Part shown: in pieces, positions 26,665 to 37,439 of the stretch
Layout: every line of letters begins with the position of its first letter
Numbering within the stretch: position 1 is the first letter of the stretch
Source: Flavobacteriales bacterium
Lineage (GTDB): Bacteria > Bacteroidota > Bacteroidia > Flavobacteriales_F > PHOS-HE28
Assembly: GCA_026129465.1 (NCBI GenBank)
Contig: JAHCIA010000001.1
Coordinates: 2,821,503-2,885,502 of the forward strand
DNA length: 64,000 nt
Direction of reading: 5' to 3'
The notes under the pieces: model-generated
Told to the model about the DNA's origin: nothing
Database searches by the model: none
Seen by the model: the letters and a program-made list of their open reading frames with translations, nothing else
Position numbers and translations under genes: made by a program

Positions 26665-27704
26665 TCGCGCTTCAGGAAGGCATCCCAGCCCTGCGCGGTC
26701 AACTCGTGCTCACTGCCCTGCTTGTCCACCAGGCGGTAGCCGCTGGCCTTGTCGGTCATGTGCCCCACCACGGTCAGGTTCGGGTTGCCCTTGAGCTTGT
26801 CGAAGTCCGCCTGTGCGATGGTGAAGAGCAGTTCATAGTCCTCGCCTCCGTTCAACGCGCAAGTGGTGGGGTCCAGGTTGAAGTCGAGTGCGGTGCCGTG
26901 GGTGGATGGATCGATCGGCAGCTTTTCATCGTAGAGGCGCACGCCCAGGCCCGAGCCACGGGCAAGATGGATGGCCTCGCTGGCCAGTCCATCGCTGATG
27001 TCGATCATCGACGTGGGCCTGACGTTCAATTGTTTCAGCAGATCGATGATGTCGCGCCGCGCCTCAGGCTTGAGTTGCCGCTCCAGGATGTAGTCGTGTC
27101 CGGCAAGGTCGGGCTGGGCACCGGTCTCGGTGAAAACAGCTTTTTCGCGCTCCAGAATTTGCAGGCCCATGTAAGCGCCGCCCAGGTCGCCGCTCACCAC
27201 CAACAGGTCATGGTCCCGCGCTCCACTGCGGTACACGATGTCCTCCGGCCGTGCCGCCCCGATGGCCGTGACGGCGATGACAAGCCCGCTGCGGCTGCTG
27301 CATGTGTCGCCGCCTACCAGGTCCACACCATATTTCTCGCAGGCCAGCAGCATGCCCGCATACAGCTCATCCACGGCCTCCACGGGGAAACGGTTGCTGA
27401 GGGCCAACGCCACGGTCACCTGCCGGGGAGTGGCATTCATGGCGTAGACATCGCTGAGGTTCACCACGATGGCCTTGTAGCCCAAATGCTTCAAAGGCGC
27501 ATAGCTGAGGTCGAAATGGACCCCCTCCACCAGCATGTCGGTGGTGACCACCTGGTGCAGACCCTGGGCGTCGATCACGGCCGCATCATCGCCGATGCCC
27601 TTCACTGAGGAGGTGTGCTGCAGCTGGATACGCGAGGCGAGGCGTTCGATGAGGCCGAATTCGCCCAGGGCGGAGAGCTCGGTGCGGGAAGGAGTGTCGG
27701 GCAT
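26661..27704 (-). CDS. thiL: Thiamine-phosphate kinase
   Basis: 347 residues of the PurM-like ATPase fold. Visible motifs: VKGIGDDAAVID near the N-terminus, the DML of VVTTDMLVEGVHFDL, VDLVGGDTCSS, MIDISDGLASE and the C-terminal NGGEDYELLFTI. It makes thiamine diphosphate from thiamine monophosphate. The start at MPDTPSRTELSALGEFGLIE was preferred because family members start with ELGEF..I. A longer frame upstream is unlikely. Confidence 0.95.
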   Translation of the reverse strand: MPDTPSRTELSALGEFGLIERLASRIQLQHTSSVKGIGDDAAVIDAQGLHQVVTTDMLVEGVHFDLSYAPLKHLGYKAIVVNLSDVYAMNATPRQVTVALALSNRFPVEAVDELYAGMLLACEKYGVDLVGGDTCSSRSGLVIAVTAIGAARPEDIVYRSGARDHDLLVVSGDLGGAYMGLQILEREKAVFTETGAQPDLAGHDYILERQLKPEARRDIIDLLKQLNVRPTSMIDISDGLASEAIHLARGSGLGVRLYDEKLPIDPSTHGTALDFNLDPTTCALNGGEDYELLFTIAQADFDKLKGNPNLTVVGHMTDKASGYRLVDKQGSEHELTAQGWDAFLKRD

Positions 27705-27766
27705 GGTTCGGGCCGTCGCATCCCGATCGATGCGCGGGGCAGCGAAGCTACAGGCGCGGAACGGCT

Positions 27767-30700
27767 TCAATGGCGCACCACACGCACAGCCGCACGGTGG
27801 TCCCCGATGTCGAGTTGGAGCAGGTACACACCTGCCTCAGCAGGCAGCAGATCGCCGAGTGTGAAGGTGAACGTACCCTTGTCCACGCCAAATGTGGCAT
27901 GCGCCACGGATCGCCCCAAGGTGTTCAGCGCGCGCACATGGAGCATTCCGCTGAAGGGCACATCCAGCTGGACCAGGGCATCGTGCTGGAAGGGGTTGGG
28001 CCAGACGCGGGGATCGGAGAGTCCCTGCATGTCATAGTTCAAAGCGATGATCGGCGAATGTGATGTGGTGCCGTCATGGTCCACCTGCCGCAGTTGGTAG
28101 AAATGGATCCCCCGCTTGTTCGGCCGGTCGTCCACAAAGTGGTAGTCCACGGGCGACCATGAATCGCCCATGCCGGTCACGCGGCCTATGGTGGTGAAGC
28201 CCGGGTCTTCCACATGTTCGGCTGATCTTGAAAGCACATCGAACCAGGCGTTGTTCTGTTCGCTGGCGGTGGTCCAGTGAAGGAGGCCATCCTGGCCTGA
28301 AACGCGGCCCGTGAACGAGAGCAGGGTGATGGGCAGGGGGTTCTGGCCGGAGATGGAAGCCAGGGTGAAGGGACCGAAGCGGTCGTTGGGCCCTGAGGTG
28401 ACCGTGCCGGCCGCGATGTTGCCCGTGGTCCCTGTATTTCCGCGGTCGAACCAGGAGGGGGTCGGGGCGAGCGTGTCGAAATGCGCCACCCTCAGGTCGG
28501 GCAGGAAGGTCACCCCGCAACTGTTCACATCCCAACTCAGGGTCACCTGGCGCGCATGCGTGCCCACCTCCCGGTCCAGATGCCAGAACTCGCAGCTGCT
28601 GATGTGGTCCAGCGGTGGGTTCACCAGGTCGTTGTAGGGTGGCTCGGGATCCTGGTCGAAGTACTCCGCCACCAAGGACTCGATGGACAGACTTCGTCCC
28701 AGCGCGATGTTGTCGATGGCGAAGGACTTGCTGTTGACCACGCCATTGCCATTGTTCCGCCAGCGAATGCCGATGCGGGCGTTGGGGTTGTTGTTCAGCG
28801 CATTGGCCAGGGCGGGTGGCGGGCCACCTCCGACACTGAAGCAATTGTTGTTGGTGAAGTCGAACACATGCACCCATATGCTGCCATCGTAGGCCCATAG
28901 TGAAGCCACATCATCGGCATCCACGGTGTTGCCGCGCCGCGCCGCATAGCCGAAGCTGGTGATGGTGGTGTTGGAGAAGTCCATCACCGGCGATTCGGCG
29001 CGGAGGTCCGTGATGTTGTCCGGGCCATCATCGTAAAAGGCGCCGCAATCCACCGTGGGGCAGATGCCTCCGGCCAGCGGACCGATGTGCAGGGTGGGGT
29101 TCGTGCCCGGGGAAGGTGGACAACTGTTCAAAGGTCCCGACTCCGAATAGCTGATGTACCAGCGGTTGCCGGCCGGTCCGTTGGCCCCTGTGGCGGTCAC
29201 GGTCCATGTGCCGAAGTCCGTGGTGTAATTGTGGGCGTCGCAGCCGGCCGCGCAATCCCCCGCACCGCGTGTGAAGGTCTCGGTCGATGGTCCCAAGGCC
29301 GAAGGCGCGGGCACGGCGCTCATGCCGATGGGTCGCATCAGCGCCCCCTTGCCCACCGGGAAAGTGAAGGCCGCATTGCCCAGTTTGCGCATCCTCCCCG
29401 TGACGAAGCTGGCGTTGCTGCCCCCGGTCGCGGTGGCGGTGGTGTTCAGCGTGAGCGCCGGTGCACCGCCGTCGTTCAATATCCGCCCGGAGGTCAGCTG
29501 CAGGTTGTTGTTCACCGTAAGGGGCATCTGCAGGGCCACGTCACCGGCCGCTTTGGCGACGGTGAGGTTGAAGGCCGTGAATCCGCCGGACCCGCTGATC
29601 GTCTGCTGCTGCCCGCCCGCCAGCGTGATGCGCCGCGTGTTGGCCGCCCCGTGGCCGATACCGCCGTGGCAGAGGATGTCGCCTTCCACGGAGAGGCCCG
29701 TGCCCGTGATGCTGAGTGTGGAGCCGGCCCGCACGGACATATCGCCCAAAACGGACATGGGCGTGGCGTTGGTGTTCGAGTAGGTCAGGGTGCTGCTGTT
29801 GGTGCCCGCGCCGCCCACATCCAGGTCGCCCAGGATCGTGGGGAAGCCCGTGGTCCCGGCGAAGGTCACCGCGAAGGCCAGGGTATGGAGGTTCTCGATC
29901 ACCAGGTTGGGGTAGATCATGCCCACGGCCGTGGCCGAAGGGATCAGGCCGCTGTTGCGCCGCAGGATCCAAGTGGCCGTTTCCGCCATGCTGGCGATGC
30001 CCCCGAAGTAGTTGTCCTGCCAGTCCGTGGCATTGCTCGATCCGGTCTTGATGTACGTGCCGCTCGTGCCCAGTCGCCAACGTGCGCCTGCATCCCATTG
30101 GGTGGAACCCGGGGCCGCCCCGTTCAACGCATCCTCCAAGGTGCCCTGTACGTCCAGGTCCACCCCGGCGCCGTCGGCGATGCGGGGCGGACCGCCGGCC
30201 AGCACGAGCGTGCCGCCCTGTTCCACGGTGGTCTGGTCCATGGAGGCGTATTGGCTGATCGTCGCCGTGTGCCCGTTGCGGATGGTGATGCTGGCCGACA
30301 CATGCGATGGGGTGTACGGCGTGGCCGACCACGGTGCCGCACCGGTGGGAGAGGTCTCCCAAATGCCCGCATCGTGCCAGGCACCGGAACCCACCGTTCG
30401 GAAATGGTCCGCGCTGTTGGCCGCCACGTAAATGTCGTCGATGCGGGAAACACCACCCGCAGCGACGGTGCCGCCACCCACGGAGGTGTTGTTCGTCATG
30501 ATCCAGCGGAAGAACAACGAAGGCTGGTTCTCGCAGGCCACAGGCAATGGCACCGCCGTGAGGACGCCCTGGTTCCAGTTGTTCGCCGTGGTGATCGGCG
30601 GTACGGTGGCCAGCGCGGTCCATGCCCCTGCCACCCCGATCCGGTATTGCAGCGTGAAGTTGCGGGGTCCTGTGCCGGAGCTTGTCTGGCGCGAGGAGAT

Positions 30701-31030
30701 CCAAAGGTTTTGGTGGCCCGTGGTGTTCACCTCGATCTGCCACCATTTGGCCCCCGCGCCAGCATCCCAGTCGGTCGCATGGGCGCTGAAGGTGGTATGG
30801 CCTACGAAAGTGAAACCCGGTGCCGCCGTCCCGATCGCCACGATCTGGGCGCCGGCGTTCTGTGGAACGGCCACATCCACCAGGGCATCGTCCGGGTTGT
30901 TGGGGAAAGTCCAACCCGCCAGGGTCAACTGGCCTTGGACCCACTGTGGAAACCCGGCCGCGACCAAAAAAAGGACGTGAAAACCGACCCGGGCCGGCGA
31001 ACACATGCGCTTGGGTTGAACGGGGCCCAT
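27767..31030 (-). CDS. Large secreted protein with T9SS sorting domain
   Basis: 1087 residues from MGPVQPKR (an alternative start is 31006). A signal peptide ends near FPQWVQG. The N-terminal beta domain starts LTLAGWTFPNN; later sections include autotransporter-like filamentous repeats and a jelly-roll-like segment. The C-terminus carries WPNPFQHDALVQLDVPFSGM and AGVYLLQLDIGDHRAAVRVV, a T9SS type A sorting domain. Expected at the cell surface or released. No catalytic motif found. It starts far from the divergent sufA-like gene (275 bases). Confidence 0.85.
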   Translation of the reverse strand: MGPVQPKRMCSPARVGFHVLFLVAAGFPQWVQGQLTLAGWTFPNNPDDALVDVAVPQNAGAQIVAIGTAAPGFTFVGHTTFSAHATDWDAGAGAKWWQIEVNTTGHQNLWISSRQTSSGTGPRNFTLQYRIGVAGAWTALATVPPITTANNWNQGVLTAVPLPVACENQPSLFFRWIMTNNTSVGGGTVAAGGVSRIDDIYVAANSADHFRTVGSGAWHDAGIWETSPTGAAPWSATPYTPSHVSASITIRNGHTATISQYASMDQTTVEQGGTLVLAGGPPRIADGAGVDLDVQGTLEDALNGAAPGSTQWDAGARWRLGTSGTYIKTGSSNATDWQDNYFGGIASMAETATWILRRNSGLIPSATAVGMIYPNLVIENLHTLAFAVTFAGTTGFPTILGDLDVGGAGTNSSTLTYSNTNATPMSVLGDMSVRAGSTLSITGTGLSVEGDILCHGGIGHGAANTRRITLAGGQQQTISGSGGFTAFNLTVAKAAGDVALQMPLTVNNNLQLTSGRILNDGGAPALTLNTTATATGGSNASFVTGRMRKLGNAAFTFPVGKGALMRPIGMSAVPAPSALGPSTETFTRGAGDCAAGCDAHNYTTDFGTWTVTATGANGPAGNRWYISYSESGPLNSCPPSPGTNPTLHIGPLAGGICPTVDCGAFYDDGPDNITDLRAESPVMDFSNTTITSFGYAARRGNTVDADDVASLWAYDGSIWVHVFDFTNNNCFSVGGGPPPALANALNNNPNARIGIRWRNNGNGVVNSKSFAIDNIALGRSLSIESLVAEYFDQDPEPPYNDLVNPPLDHISSCEFWHLDREVGTHARQVTLSWDVNSCGVTFLPDLRVAHFDTLAPTPSWFDRGNTGTTGNIAAGTVTSGPNDRFGPFTLASISGQNPLPITLLSFTGRVSGQDGLLHWTTASEQNNAWFDVLSRSAEHVEDPGFTTIGRVTGMGDSWSPVDYHFVDDRPNKRGIHFYQLRQVDHDGTTSHSPIIALNYDMQGLSDPRVWPNPFQHDALVQLDVPFSGMLHVRALNTLGRSVAHATFGVDKGTFTFTLGDLLPAEAGVYLLQLDIGDHRAAVRVVRH

Positions 31031-31240
31031 GATCCTGGTTGAAAGGTGGTACCGCACGATCAGGACAATTCGCGAGCGGACAAGTTCAACTTCGTGCAAA
31101 GCTATGCTGACCGTCAGCGCCATGGGGTCCTGGTCATCAGGCCATTTGGCGGGCGGGCGGCTGGATCTTGCCCAACAGGAACAATGCGTGCCGCCGATCG
31201 TTGTCCGCCTGGCCCATGACAAGGGCCTTGGCAGCTTGAC

Positions 31241-31248
31241 TACCTTTG
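31241..31248 (+). promoter_or_regulatory. -7 element TACCTTTG before sufA-like gene
   Basis: An exact TAnnTTTG match 58 bases before the start at 31306, on the coding strand. TTG words lie upstream but not at ideal spacing. Confidence 0.5.
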
Positions 31249-31305
31249 CGATGCCCCTTCTTTAGAAGCAATCCAAACAAGGGGAGGGTAGAAGACAAAA
31301 GTGTC

Positions 31306-31632
31306 ATGATCAAAGTCTCTGAGAGCGCAAAAGCCGAGGTCACCAAGCTCCTCGGCATGGAAGGCCGCGGGTCAGACCACTTCGTGCGTGTAGGCGTGAA
31401 GGGCGGCGGTTGCAGCGGCCTGATGTACGACCTGGACTTCGACGATCAGCTGAAGGACGGCGACAAGGTTTTCGAGGACAACGGGGTCAAGGTCGTCGTG
31501 GACAAGAAGAGCCTGCTCTACCTGCTGGGCACCACGCTCGACTTCAGCGGTGGCCTCAACGGCAAGGGTTTCCAATTCGTGAACCCCAATGCGAACCGGA
31601 CCTGCGGTTGCGGGGAAAGCTTCAGCATTTGA
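31306..31632 (+). CDS. sufA: Iron-sulfur cluster assembly protein, HesB/IscA/SufA family
   Basis: 108 residues starting MIKVSESAKAEVTKLL. The three conserved cysteines are present: one in VKGGGCSGLMYDL and two in the C-terminal NRTCGCGESF. Family members carry or deliver Fe-S clusters. It lies 109 bases before sufB on the same strand, so it probably belongs to the suf operon. The gene symbol is assigned by this linkage. Confidence 0.9.
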   Translation: MIKVSESAKAEVTKLLGMEGRGSDHFVRVGVKGGGCSGLMYDLDFDDQLKDGDKVFEDNGVKVVVDKKSLLYLLGTTLDFSGGLNGKGFQFVNPNANRTCGCGESFSI

Positions 31633-31640
31633 GGAAGAAG

Positions 31641-31727
31641 CCGCAGAGGCGCTATGACGCAGAGAACCCAGAATGAAAGCCCGCCGCAATAGCAGAACGC
31701 CCTCCCTGCGTCTCTGCGCCTCTGCGG
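31641..31727. repeat. Inverted GCAGAGGCGC repeat in the sufA-sufB spacer
   Basis: The left arm starts CCGCAGAGGCGC at 31641 and continues GACGCAGAG. The right arm, 31706-31727, is CTGCGTCTCTGCGCCTCTGC followed by GG. The arms are complementary apart from a small internal offset, with a loop of about 41 bases. The right arm ends 14 bases before the sufB ATG. Low-complexity 8-base periodicity is evident. Confidence 0.65.
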
Positions 31728-31741
31728 CCAGCAATTGAGCC

Positions 31742-33190
<1,449 letters not shown>

Positions 33191-33207
33191 ACGGGCCCGG
33201 ATACGCG

Positions 33208-33423
33208 ATGCGCCGTGCACTCATCCTCCTCGGCCTATTGATCCTGCTGATCGGCCTGCTCTGGCCGTGGCTCACCCAGGGCAACTGGTGGCGCTGGTTC
33301 GGACGCCTGCCGGGGGATATCCGGATCGAACGCGAAGGCTTCAGCTTCTACTTCCCGATCGTGACGATGATCGTGATCAGCGTGGTGATCAGCGCCGTGC
33401 TTTGGGTGGTGAGGAGGGGGTGA
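33208..33423 (+). CDS. DUF2905 family membrane protein
   Basis: 71 residues with two membrane spans (LILLGLLILLIGLLWPWL and the C-terminal VTMIVISVVISAVLWVV). The central FGRLPGDIRIEREGFSFYFP is the DUF2905 signature. Function unknown. It follows sufB by 17 bases and is probably co-transcribed. Confidence 0.85.
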   Translation: MRRALILLGLLILLIGLLWPWLTQGNWWRWFGRLPGDIRIEREGFSFYFPIVTMIVISVVISAVLWVVRRG

Positions 33424-33435
33424 ACGACGGGACCC

Positions 33436-33906
33436 TCACGCGGTTCCTTCCCGCCTTCGCTGCAATTCATCTACGTCCAGCAGGTCCTTCGGCCGGGCGG
33501 ACTTGATCTTGCTGTTGACCAGGTCGTCGAAAGCGAGCACCCGGATCCGAGTGACCGGCTCACCAGCGATGGAAGCCTCTACCGCACGGGCGAACGCTTC
33601 TTCAAAGGAACAGCCCGGGTTGAAGCTGGTGATCAACTCCAATTCCTGCTCGGAAGAGATCTTGATGGACACGTTCTGCTCGGCGCTCAGCACCGATGGT
33701 GGCAGTTCGCTCTCATACCCCATGCTTGCAAGCACTTGCTTGAGCCGATCGAAGTTCTCCGGTGTTGGTTCGATCCAGAGATCCACATCAGCGGAATTGC
33801 GCTGGTAGCCGTGGAAGTTGACAGCCCCTCCGCCAACCATCAAGTAACGCAGGCCCAGTTCGCGCGCCGACCGCAGAAAGCCGAGCACATCATCCTCGTA
33901 GCGCAT
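33436..33906 (-). CDS. Nucleotidyltransferase-fold protein (MNT/AbiEii-like)
   Basis: 156 residues. The N-terminus has the nucleotidyltransferase signature: YLMVGGGAVNFHGYQRNS then ADVDLWI, with Gly25-Gly27 and Asp40/Asp42 as the metal-binding pair. The C-terminus ends SKIKSARPKDLLDVDELQRR, where KDLLDVDEL is typical of small AbiEii/DUF6036-like proteins. Such proteins act as toxins or antitoxins that nucleotidylate tRNA or proteins, but no substrate can be read here. Its start overlaps the preceding 69-residue gene by 17 bases. Confidence 0.82.
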   Translation of the reverse strand: MRYEDDVLGFLRSARELGLRYLMVGGGAVNFHGYQRNSADVDLWIEPTPENFDRLKQVLASMGYESELPPSVLSAEQNVSIKISSEQELELITSFNPGCSFEEAFARAVEASIAGEPVTRIRVLAFDDLVNSKIKSARPKDLLDVDELQRRREGTA

Positions 33907-34099
33907 CCTTTCGGCGACGAATGATGAAGTTGCCCTTGCTTTCCTCGACCCAACCCTTCACCACATGCGGAAGGTCGAAGCTGCGCAGGAACGATAGCAG
34001 CCGCTCCGATGGGCTCAAGGCCAGGAACTCCCGCTCTCGCCGGGCGTTGCTCTCCGCCTTGGTCTCAAAGCGGAGGTCGGGTTTGCGGGGGGCATGCAT
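33890..34099 (-). CDS. Small partner of the nucleotidyltransferase
   Basis: 69 residues starting MHAPRKPDLRFETKAESNAR, charged and helical, ending KGNFIIRRRKDALRG. It has no family I recognise. It overlaps the downstream nucleotidyltransferase gene by 17 bases, the layout of a two-gene toxin-antitoxin-like unit. It starts 34 bases from the dxs remnant. The pairing and role are inferred only from position. Confidence 0.6.
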   Translation of the reverse strand: MHAPRKPDLRFETKAESNARREREFLALSPSERLLSFLRSFDLPHVVKGWVEESKGNFIIRRRKDALRG

Positions 34100-34132
34100 G
34101 GACCCCGAAGATACGTGGGGCAAGCCCTCGTG

Positions 34133-34300
34133 TCAGGCCCCGAAGGACTTCAACCGGGTGGCTGTCTTCTCCCCCAACATCTCCTTCACCGCCTCTTCCA
34201 CCGCCACGTCATCGATCCCGCACTCCCGGTACAATTCCGGCTGCGTGCCGTGCTCGATCCACTTGTCCGGGATCGCCAGGCGCTTCACGTGGGCGGCGTA
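34133..34300 (-). pseudogene. 3' fragment of dxs (displaced duplicate)
   Basis: The minus strand encodes YAAHVKRLAIPDKWIEHGTQ then PELYRECGIDD, residue-identical to the C-terminus of the intact dxs at 51872. It then diverges (VAVEEAVKEMLGEK) and ends with a stop at 34133. Homology stops abruptly at 34300, three bases before the stop codon of the next gene. It is in the same orientation as dxs, 17.6 kb away. No start codon or N-terminal domains are present. Confidence 0.9.
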
Positions 34301-34303
34301 GCA

Positions 34304-34717
34304 TCAGCAGATATGGTTCTCAGGGGGGCTGCGGAGCGTGACATACCACACTTCTCGACCACTGTAATACAACCCTTCCTCTTTCACTGCCAGGGGCAGC
34401 ATGGTAAAGCAAGCAGGCAAGAGTCCGCCCCTTGCATAGGCATAGAAACTTGCAAAGCCCTTGTCGCAGGCGCCGGTGAACTCGACCAGAACCTTGCCTT
34501 CCATATCGCGCGGGATCACCATACATAGACAGTGTACGTCCAACGGCGGAAAGCCATGTGAGCCAGACGCCCACTCAAGCGTGATGGGGACGCTGTCGTG
34601 CAGGATGGGAGCGAGCTTTACAAAGGACTGAGCGCCGACACCGATGCCGCATAAGGGCAAAGCACTGACAAGCAACGTCCTCGTTACGATGCTCGGTTGT
34701 GACCCCATCAAAACCAT
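34304..34717 (-). CDS. Exported protein of unknown function
   Basis: 137 residues from MVLMGSQPSIVTRTLLVSAL (start 34717; alternative 34708), with a signal peptide ending near GIGVGAQ. The mature part holds LEWASGSHGFPPLDVHCLCM and several Cys. No family recognised. Its stop codon lies only four bases from the edge of the dxs fragment, so the original C-terminus may have been altered by the junction. Confidence 0.55.
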   Translation of the reverse strand: MVLMGSQPSIVTRTLLVSALPLCGIGVGAQSFVKLAPILHDSVPITLEWASGSHGFPPLDVHCLCMVIPRDMEGKVLVEFTGACDKGFASFYAYARGGLLPACFTMLPLAVKEEGLYYSGREVWYVTLRSPPENHIC

Positions 34718-34951
34718 CTCTATGCGGTCCGAACAAGCCAGAATGAGCGATCGCTCGCTTGAGTGAAGCAGTATATCTAATACTCGACAGCACTGTGATC
34801 GGAAAGTTGATCGGTGGCGCAGCTTTCGACTCATGTCGATATGATGTTCATCATAAGCGACTGAAAGTATCGGCGATAGTCCCTATCATTGATAGCGTTG
34901 AGGAAAGTTAGTGCATCCAATTGTGGTGTTGACGAACAGGGCCAGCCATCC

Positions 34952-37318
34952 ATGGTGAGAGCTCTTCGTCCAATAGTCTTCATAGCGCTATTGGGTGCTG
35001 ATTGCCTTGGCGGATCCACCCTTTTCGCACAAAAGGTCGCCCGTATCGATTCCATCGAACAGGTGATCTCCTCCGCCAAGCATGATACGACCCGGATCGC
35101 CGCCATGCTGGCCCTTGGCGAGGCGATCTACATGACGGATCCCGACCGCAACTGGGAATTGTCAGCTCAGGCATTGACCGAGGTGGAACGTGCGTTGCGG
35201 CGTTCAGGAATGGGAGCCACGGAGCGAAGGGCCATGCGGCGGTTGAAGGCGCTCGCATCGAACAACAAGGCCGTTTCACATTTCATCTACGGCGAACTTG
35301 ACAGCGCATTGACATTGTTCCGCGATGCGGAAGAGATCTACAAGCGCGTCGGTCCGGCAACGAGAGAAGCGGATGCATTGAACAACCAGGGGTTGGTGTA
35401 CGGGGTGTTGGGGAATGTTCCGGAACAACGCCGTTGCCTGATCACTGCGCTACAGGTCTATGAGCGGGAAGGGGATGAAGTGAACGCGGCCAAGGCACGG
35501 ATCAACATGGGCAACCATCTGAGGGAGCAGGGCCACCCCGATAGTGCGCTGCACTATTTCGGACAAGCGTTGGCGGACTTCGAAAGGCTGAGGTCCGATC
35601 ACGGCGTTGCGAGCTGTGTGTTGAACATCGGGCAGGCCTTGGCCCAACAGGGCAAGCCGGTCCCTGCCATGGAGCATCTTTTACGCTGTGAGGTCATGTT
35701 TGAAGCGTTGGGTGATGTACGCGGCCTCGCCGTGTGTCTCAACAACATAGCCTCCATCCAAATGGATCTCGGTGCCACGGTCGAAGCGCTTCAATACCTC
35801 CACCGTGCGCTGGAACTGAACACGATGATCGGCGCGAAGGCCGAGCAGGCCACCAACCAATTGAATATCGGTGGATTACTTGAACGCCAGGGTTACGTGG
35901 ACCTTGCGACGGAGCGATTCGAGCAATGCTTGTTGCTGTATACTGCAATTGGGGACCAGGTGGGTTTGACGATCGTCCATGGTCAGCTTGGTGACCTCTT
36001 GAAAAAGAGCGGGTCCATGGATCAGGCCGCGGTCCATTTCAACGAGGCCGTCCGGCTTGCCGAGGGCATAGGCCACCCCAGTGAACTGGCCAATGCCAAG
36101 TACAAATTGGCGCACTTCAAGAAGGACCTTGGTGACCTGGCAGCCGCCATGCACCTCTTCCATCAAGCCCTGGAACTGGATCTCAGCACCGACGACAAGT
36201 CTTCCACATCGCAAACCCAGTCGAGCATTGCAGAGTTGCATTTGAAACTGGCCGACAACGCTGCGGCCATCGAGTGGGCTGGCAAAGCACTGGCTACCGC
36301 CAGGGTCGCTGGTTATCCCAAGGACCTACTACGGGCTGCTGGTGCATTGCATGAAGCACTGGTCCGGAAGGGACGGTGGCGGGAGGCCGTGGAGATGCTG
36401 CAACTGTACCATCAGATGAAGGACAGTGTGAAGAACGCCGAACAGGCGAAGCAGGTGCTCAGGTTGCAACTGGAGCATGTTTTCCACCACAAGCAACTGG
36501 CCGACAGCCTCGCTCACCAGGCGCAATTGGAGGAACTTGAACATGAGCGCCAGGTGGCCGAGTTGAGGTCCAGGCAAGCGCGCGATCGTTCCTGGGCCAT
36601 GGCGGGTGGTTTGATCGTGCTGGCCGTTGGTGGCGGTACCATTTTCCGGCTGGACCGCAAACGCAGGAAAGAGCGTCACGCGCGCCAAGCCGCGCACTTG
36701 CAAATGCGCCTGCTGCGGACGCAGATGAACCCCCACTTCCTGTTCAACGCCCTGCATGGCCTGCACGGCTACATCCAGGAGAACGAGCGGGAGCTGGCCA
36801 CGGCCTTTCTGGCCAGGTACACCCGCCTGATGCGGTTGGTGCTGGAACATAGCCGGCAGGACGACATCACCCTGGCGGAAGAGATGGAAGCGCAGCGCCT
36901 TTACCTTGAGTTGGAGCAAGAGCGCATGAACGGCCGCTTCCAGCATCAGATCGAGGTGGACCCAAGCATTGACCCCGACCAGGTGCTGGTGCCGCCGTTG
37001 GTCATCCAGCCCCTGTTGGAGAACGCCATCTGGCACGGCATCTCACCCAAGCAGGGCATGGGGCGTATCCAAGTGAAAGTGACTCGGCACGATCAGTACC
37101 TGCGCTTTGCTGTGCAAGACAATGGCGTGGGCCGTGAGCATGGGTGTCAGAATGACACCGTTAGGCATGGGCGAACCTCCCTCGGCACTACTATCACGCG
37201 CGAGCGGCTGACCCTGATCGGCCAACGCCATGGCATGGATGCCGACCTGGTCGTCATGGACCTCGAGCAAGGGACCCGGGTGGAGGTGCGTTTGCCTTAC
37301 GCCCAGACGGACGGTTAG
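34952..37318 (+). CDS. TPR-containing LytS-type sensor histidine kinase
   Basis: 788 residues. A signal peptide (MVRALRPIVFIALLGADCLG) is followed by about ten TPR-like helical repeats (for example ADALNNQGLVYGVLGNVPEQ), then a coiled coil, one membrane span (WAMAGGLIVLAVGGGTIFRL) and a LytS/YehU His_kinase domain with His595 in MNPHFLFNALHGLHGYI. A HATPase follows, with QDNGVGRE. TPRs are predicted periplasmic. The cognate LytTR regulator lies 0.6 kb downstream, separated by one small membrane gene. The start was chosen for the signal peptide. Confidence 0.93.
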   Translation: MVRALRPIVFIALLGADCLGGSTLFAQKVARIDSIEQVISSAKHDTTRIAAMLALGEAIYMTDPDRNWELSAQALTEVERALRRSGMGATERRAMRRLKALASNNKAVSHFIYGELDSALTLFRDAEEIYKRVGPATREADALNNQGLVYGVLGNVPEQRRCLITALQVYEREGDEVNAAKARINMGNHLREQGHPDSALHYFGQALADFERLRSDHGVASCVLNIGQALAQQGKPVPAMEHLLRCEVMFEALGDVRGLAVCLNNIASIQMDLGATVEALQYLHRALELNTMIGAKAEQATNQLNIGGLLERQGYVDLATERFEQCLLLYTAIGDQVGLTIVHGQLGDLLKKSGSMDQAAVHFNEAVRLAEGIGHPSELANAKYKLAHFKKDLGDLAAAMHLFHQALELDLSTDDKSSTSQTQSSIAELHLKLADNAAAIEWAGKALATARVAGYPKDLLRAAGALHEALVRKGRWREAVEMLQLYHQMKDSVKNAEQAKQVLRLQLEHVFHHKQLADSLAHQAQLEELEHERQVAELRSRQARDRSWAMAGGLIVLAVGGGTIFRLDRKRRKERHARQAAHLQMRLLRTQMNPHFLFNALHGLHGYIQENERELATAFLARYTRLMRLVLEHSRQDDITLAEEMEAQRLYLELEQERMNGRFQHQIEVDPSIDPDQVLVPPLVIQPLLENAIWHGISPKQGMGRIQVKVTRHDQYLRFAVQDNGVGREHGCQNDTVRHGRTSLGTTITRERLTLIGQRHGMDADLVVMDLEQGTRVEVRLPYAQTDG

Positions 37319-37439
37319 AACAACCGTGCGCACGGTCATTTCCGCCGTCCACGCATTGGCGCTTCACAGAACCCTGATACACCATCAATTTGGCAGTACC
37401 GGAATGATCCGGATAGCCCCAATTGATACCCCCTTTCCG

